Assembly: GCF_947179165.1 (NCBI RefSeq)
Contig: NC_077245.1
Span: 36,511,286-36,575,285 of the forward strand
Direction: 5' to 3'
Length of the DNA stretch: 64,000 nt
Origin: Solanum dulcamara
Taxonomy: Eukaryota > Streptophyta > Magnoliopsida > Solanales > Solanaceae
Made by a program: the position numbers and the translations under genes. Below are positions 60,422 to 64,000 of the stretch, in pieces (position 1 is the stretch's first letter; the number at the start of each line of letters is the position of its first letter). Under the pieces are notes generated by a model. That model saw nothing but the letters and a program-made list of their open reading frames with translations, did not search any database and had not been told where the DNA came from.

Positions 60422-62133
60422 TGTTATACCCCATACTTTTGTACCTTGGAACGCATTCTTAAGTCTCTTGAAAGGATCTTAAGTCTCTTGGAAGGATCGT
60501 AAGCCTCTTAAGTTTCTTAAGGTTACCTAAAGTTTCTTAAAGCTTCTTAAGAACTATTAATCTTCTTAAGAGTTAACACGTGAGACGGATAATATATCAT
60601 GCTATCAAACAACTCTAAGGAAAGGAGAATGTAATACCCCATAGTAGAGAAGAGTGGAAATAGAGTTATAAGAATCCTGAAGAAGTTAGAGACCGAATGA
60701 TGAGTCATAGGACATGAATTATTTCCGTAAGCTACCAACTTGGAAATCTTACATACTTAAGCTACTGGATTACATACCAAGCTTACGTAGCAACAATTAC
60801 ATAGGTTCGTAAAGTAAGACGAGATTACAAACCCACGAGAGAGAAAAGAGAGTGCCATATGGAAGCATGAGAGAGTGCTACGTGGAAGTAGTTGAAGCAA
60901 GGGTGGTGGACTCCCCACCCTCACATGCTATGTGGCAGCCTGTGATTGGAGGAAAGGGGTTTGTTGGCCAAATGAGGGCTTGACAGTGTCACCACTTAGG
61001 GCTTGACATGTGTCACCACTTAGGGCTTGACACATGTCACCTTCTAAGGTAGCCTATATATATATATATATTGAATGAATTATTGTTATCAAAAAGTCAT
61101 CCTTATCTACAACAAATTTAAGAAAATTCTAGAGAAAGAAAGAAGAGAAGAAACCCTAGAGCTAGAGAGAAACTATTGGCGGCCAAGGGTAGAAAAAGGT
61201 AAGTTTTCCGATTTCGTTCTGTGAATTAATTATCTAGGATATAACATGATGGTATAAAGATGTTAGTAATGAAAATTTATGGTTTGTATCAGAACAAAAT
61301 GTTAGAAAACAGCCACAAAATTTTAGGCGCGCTAAAGGAACTTCCGAAGGAAGTTTCGATGAGTTTGATGAGTTTCGAGCAAGGTAAGGGATTCCCTTTC
61401 AAATTGGAGTTTAATATGTTGTTATGAGGTATATTAAATGTATTTAATAAGGTTGTAAATGGAAAAATTGCATAAGGATGCTTGATGTTAGAAACAAACT
61501 AAGTTGAAGTGGTTATAGCTAAATCGAAGTCGAGTAGCTGGTTGTCGTTGTGGTGCTGCGGTGCTTCTGGTTGGGTTGCATGTTGCAGGGATTTAAAGTA
61601 TTTTAAAAATGGTGTGGGTACTGATGTTTTAATCCACACGACCCTCTGTTTGGTATGGTTAAAAATTTTGTGAAGGAAAGATTAAAAGCTCTATTTTGGT
61701 ATCGTAGTTTTGAGCTAGTGGTTTGGAGTTGTATTGAGTAAGGTTGAAGTGATTTACTTGTATATATGATGCTGGTTTTTTTTGTTGGTATGGTTGTTTA
61801 CATGGTGTCCGGGTTGAAATCTCGGGGATGTTGAAGTTATAGGGGAGATGCTGCCCAATTTTCGGTAACTTAGGAATTAGTAATGAACTAGTCGAGGGAA
61901 ATGGATAAGGAAATGACCTCTATGGAGACTTGGTTGTAGAGTTTAAATTGGAAAGTGAAGGGTCATTAACCATAGTATTACTTTCATGTTAAATAGGTTC
62001 AAGAGACGACGAGGGGAATGCATTAGGAGTAATCTGTAAGAGGTATGTAAAGCTAACTGTTCCTTCTTTTGGCATGTCTTTGGCATAAGTATGTAGATTA
62101 TTCTTTCTCTTGTCATGTTTTGAAATACGTATA
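60422..62133 (+). mobile_element. Family A LTR, plus strand, interrupted
   Basis: Begins TGTTATACCCCATACTTTTG. A TATATATATA run near 61054-61070, a GA-rich leader and GTAAGT donor-like sites at 61199-61204 and 61384-61389 follow. G-box-like CTACGTGG lies near 60878. It runs to 62133, where a minus-strand A LTR is inserted, so the 3' part is outside the window. Confidence 0.82.
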
Positions 62134-64000
62134 TGTCACGACCCAACCCCGTAGGCCGCAACTGGGGTCCGACCTAGACCCTCTTATGCGTATTTATCAA
62201 CTACACTTAAGTTGAACCGTGTGTGATGTGATACTATATACAAAAGCCCCAATAGTTTAAAACTTTTTTTTATGTACATGTAGCCTCTTTCATTTGTATC
62301 ATATCATGAAAGGGCACGTGAGCCGACAAGGCTGCTATAACAAAGACATTCACAACATATCGGATAGGCAACATCGAAACTAATTCACAAACAACCCACG
62401 TAAACATATGTCTACAGACCTCTAAGAATAGTAACAACAACATATGGCGGGACAAGACCCCCGCCGTACCACTGAATGTACAAATATATACATTAAGTGA
62501 CCAGCATCAAAATTTAGGCTCTAGAACAGTGAAGCACTTCCGACATAGCTGAGAGGAACTCCTAGGGTGATGGATCTCCAGAATAAACATCTGTACCTAC
62601 GGGCATGAAACGCAGCCCCCCGAGAAAAGAGGGGTCAGTACGATATATGTACTGAGTATGTAAAGCATAACACATCATAACTGAGATCATAACTGAAATA
62701 GGGATGCAGGGGACAAGTATAATAACTAAATAAATTACTGTACCTGCACCTTAGGACACATAAATCATACACATCATCATATGCTGTGCCCGGCCCTCTA
62801 GTGAACTCGGTGTTATAATCACTTCTTCATAATCACATATCATCATATCATAATGCATTTCATTTCATCATATCATCGTATACGGTATCATACCATCGTA
62901 TACGGTATCATCTTATCATGTATATCATCGTATCACACCCGGTTCACTGCGGGGCTCAGGGTCACAATATATTGTTTTAATCTCATATGCATGCCTACAT
63001 AAAGTATCCAGCCCTTTAGTGAGGGACTCGGTGAATGGAGTGGTGTACGTCTATAGCGTACCATCATAATATACATATATACCCGGCCCTCTAAGGAGGG
63101 ACTAAGTGTTCTTTCCTTATTTCACCACATATACTATCATATTACAGCAGGCCCGGGACTCGGTGAATAATCGTATCGTCATAACATATAACATATATCA
63201 CACCTCACGTACAGCATCGTCTCCTCGTGCGTGGAACTATACACATCCGGCCCGGGACGCGGTGAAAGAAGTAGTAACACTGTGCACGATAACAAATCCC
63301 GGCCCATCGTGGGACTCGAGGAAGGATGGGTTACAGTATGTACGAGTAGAGTAGTAAGAAACCATATGCAACTAAGTCATTATCTAAGACTCGATGAAAC
63401 AGTCAAGTGAACCGTCACCTGAAGACTGGGGGAGTAATTATCCGAGGTATCCCTTTAGATGTCATTAGGGCTTACATCAGTTGGGGCTTCAGGGATCACA
63501 AACATGCATCAAAATAATGCCACATAATTCATGCAATCAGAAATATAGTCTATGCAATCAGAAACACAATTTATCTAGTTAAAGACTCAACTCATGCAAT
63601 CAACGACATTTATCATTTCAGAGCCTCTAAAAAGAGGAGCTGGTACCTCTACTTTCTATTCATTATATAGCAGGCTCGAGAATAGTAGTTTGACTACTTT
63701 CAGACTCTTAATGTTCAGGGGTGACTACAAGTCACGAGTTACAATCAGAGCTCATAAATGGAATTACCTCTAAACCTATATCATATACCATTTAACTTAA
63801 AATTAAGCCATTCCAAAGGAAAAAAAGAAATAGGCTTTACATGTACTAGTTTTCATTACATAAAAGACTTAAGGGCAACCACTCAGCTATTGCAGGAGTT
63901 CTAACATCAAGAAGTAAATAAGAGTTTCGACTTATATGCAGGGCTTTATGAATGAATTGAATCCCACATATCATATACATATCATTTATAACTTACATGT
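62134..64000 (-). mobile_element. Family A LTR, minus strand, running off the window
   Basis: Begins TGTCACGACCCAACCCCGT within another A LTR. Its order of blocks follows 21154-23100. At 62868-62935 it contains short repeats of ATCGTATACGGTATCAT. The 5 bases to the left (GTATA, 62129-62133) are the expected target duplication; the partner is beyond 64000. Confidence 0.82.
62868..62935. repeat. Short tandem repeat, unit about 20 bp
   Basis: Two good copies of CATCGTATACGGTATCAT and degenerate CATCGTATC/TCATATCATC neighbours, within the A LTR U5 side. Confidence 0.7.

Overview
The window is plant heterochromatin built almost entirely from nested, mostly dead LTR retrotransposons. I find no convincing host gene and no functional RNA gene. 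The retrotransposon families, the initiator-methionine tRNA primer sites and the long LTRs that open or close with TGTCACGACCCAA-type ends suggest a eudicot, most likely Solanaceae (Solanum, Capsicum or Nicotiana). The family assignment rests on recall of similar repeats, not on a search.

Four LTR families recur and are given working names here. Family A has LTRs of about 3.0-3.9 kb (ends TGTTACACC...GTCGTGACA) with a G-box-rich promoter. Family B has LTRs of about 2.3 kb (ends TGTAACAT...GTCGTGACA). Family E is an LTR-like repeat containing a minisatellite. Family F is an LTR of a Tat/Ogre-like lineage. Around them lie Ty3/gypsy gag and pol relics on both strands, one Ty1/copia relic, and a relic of the ORF known in databases as 'putative plant transposon protein'.

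Layout. 1-4400: end of a family A element on the + strand, inserted in an older LTR. 4401-9840: Tat/Ogre-like relic. 9841-12615: patchwork of A, B, F and B-related LTR pieces. 12616-39800: the best resolved part. A family E repeat was split first at 14802 by a complete B chromovirus-type gypsy element (14803-28285, target duplication TCGCT) and elsewhere at 29006 by a complete minus-strand family A element (29007-39693, target duplication CAAGC). The integrase of the B element was then split by a solo A LTR (21154-25101). 39800-40760: copia relic. 41070-46865: minus-strand gypsy relic. 46866-54370: gag fragment, truncated A LTR, then a B-related minus-strand gag-protease with its LTR. 54371-60421: three further gypsy relics, one with its segments in permuted order. 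60422-64000: an A LTR on + interrupted by an A LTR on -.

The open frames are retrotransposon gag, protease, reverse transcriptase, RNase H and integrase fragments carrying stops, frameshifts and lost catalytic residues, so nothing here looks autonomous. The points most worth a second look are the mosaic divergence of the two B LTRs, a 5S rRNA-like sequence inside one arm of an internal duplication of the minus-strand A element, a circularly permuted gypsy fragment, and conserved G-boxes plus splice-donor-like sites in the A LTRs. I did not find evidence of a wholly new biological system.
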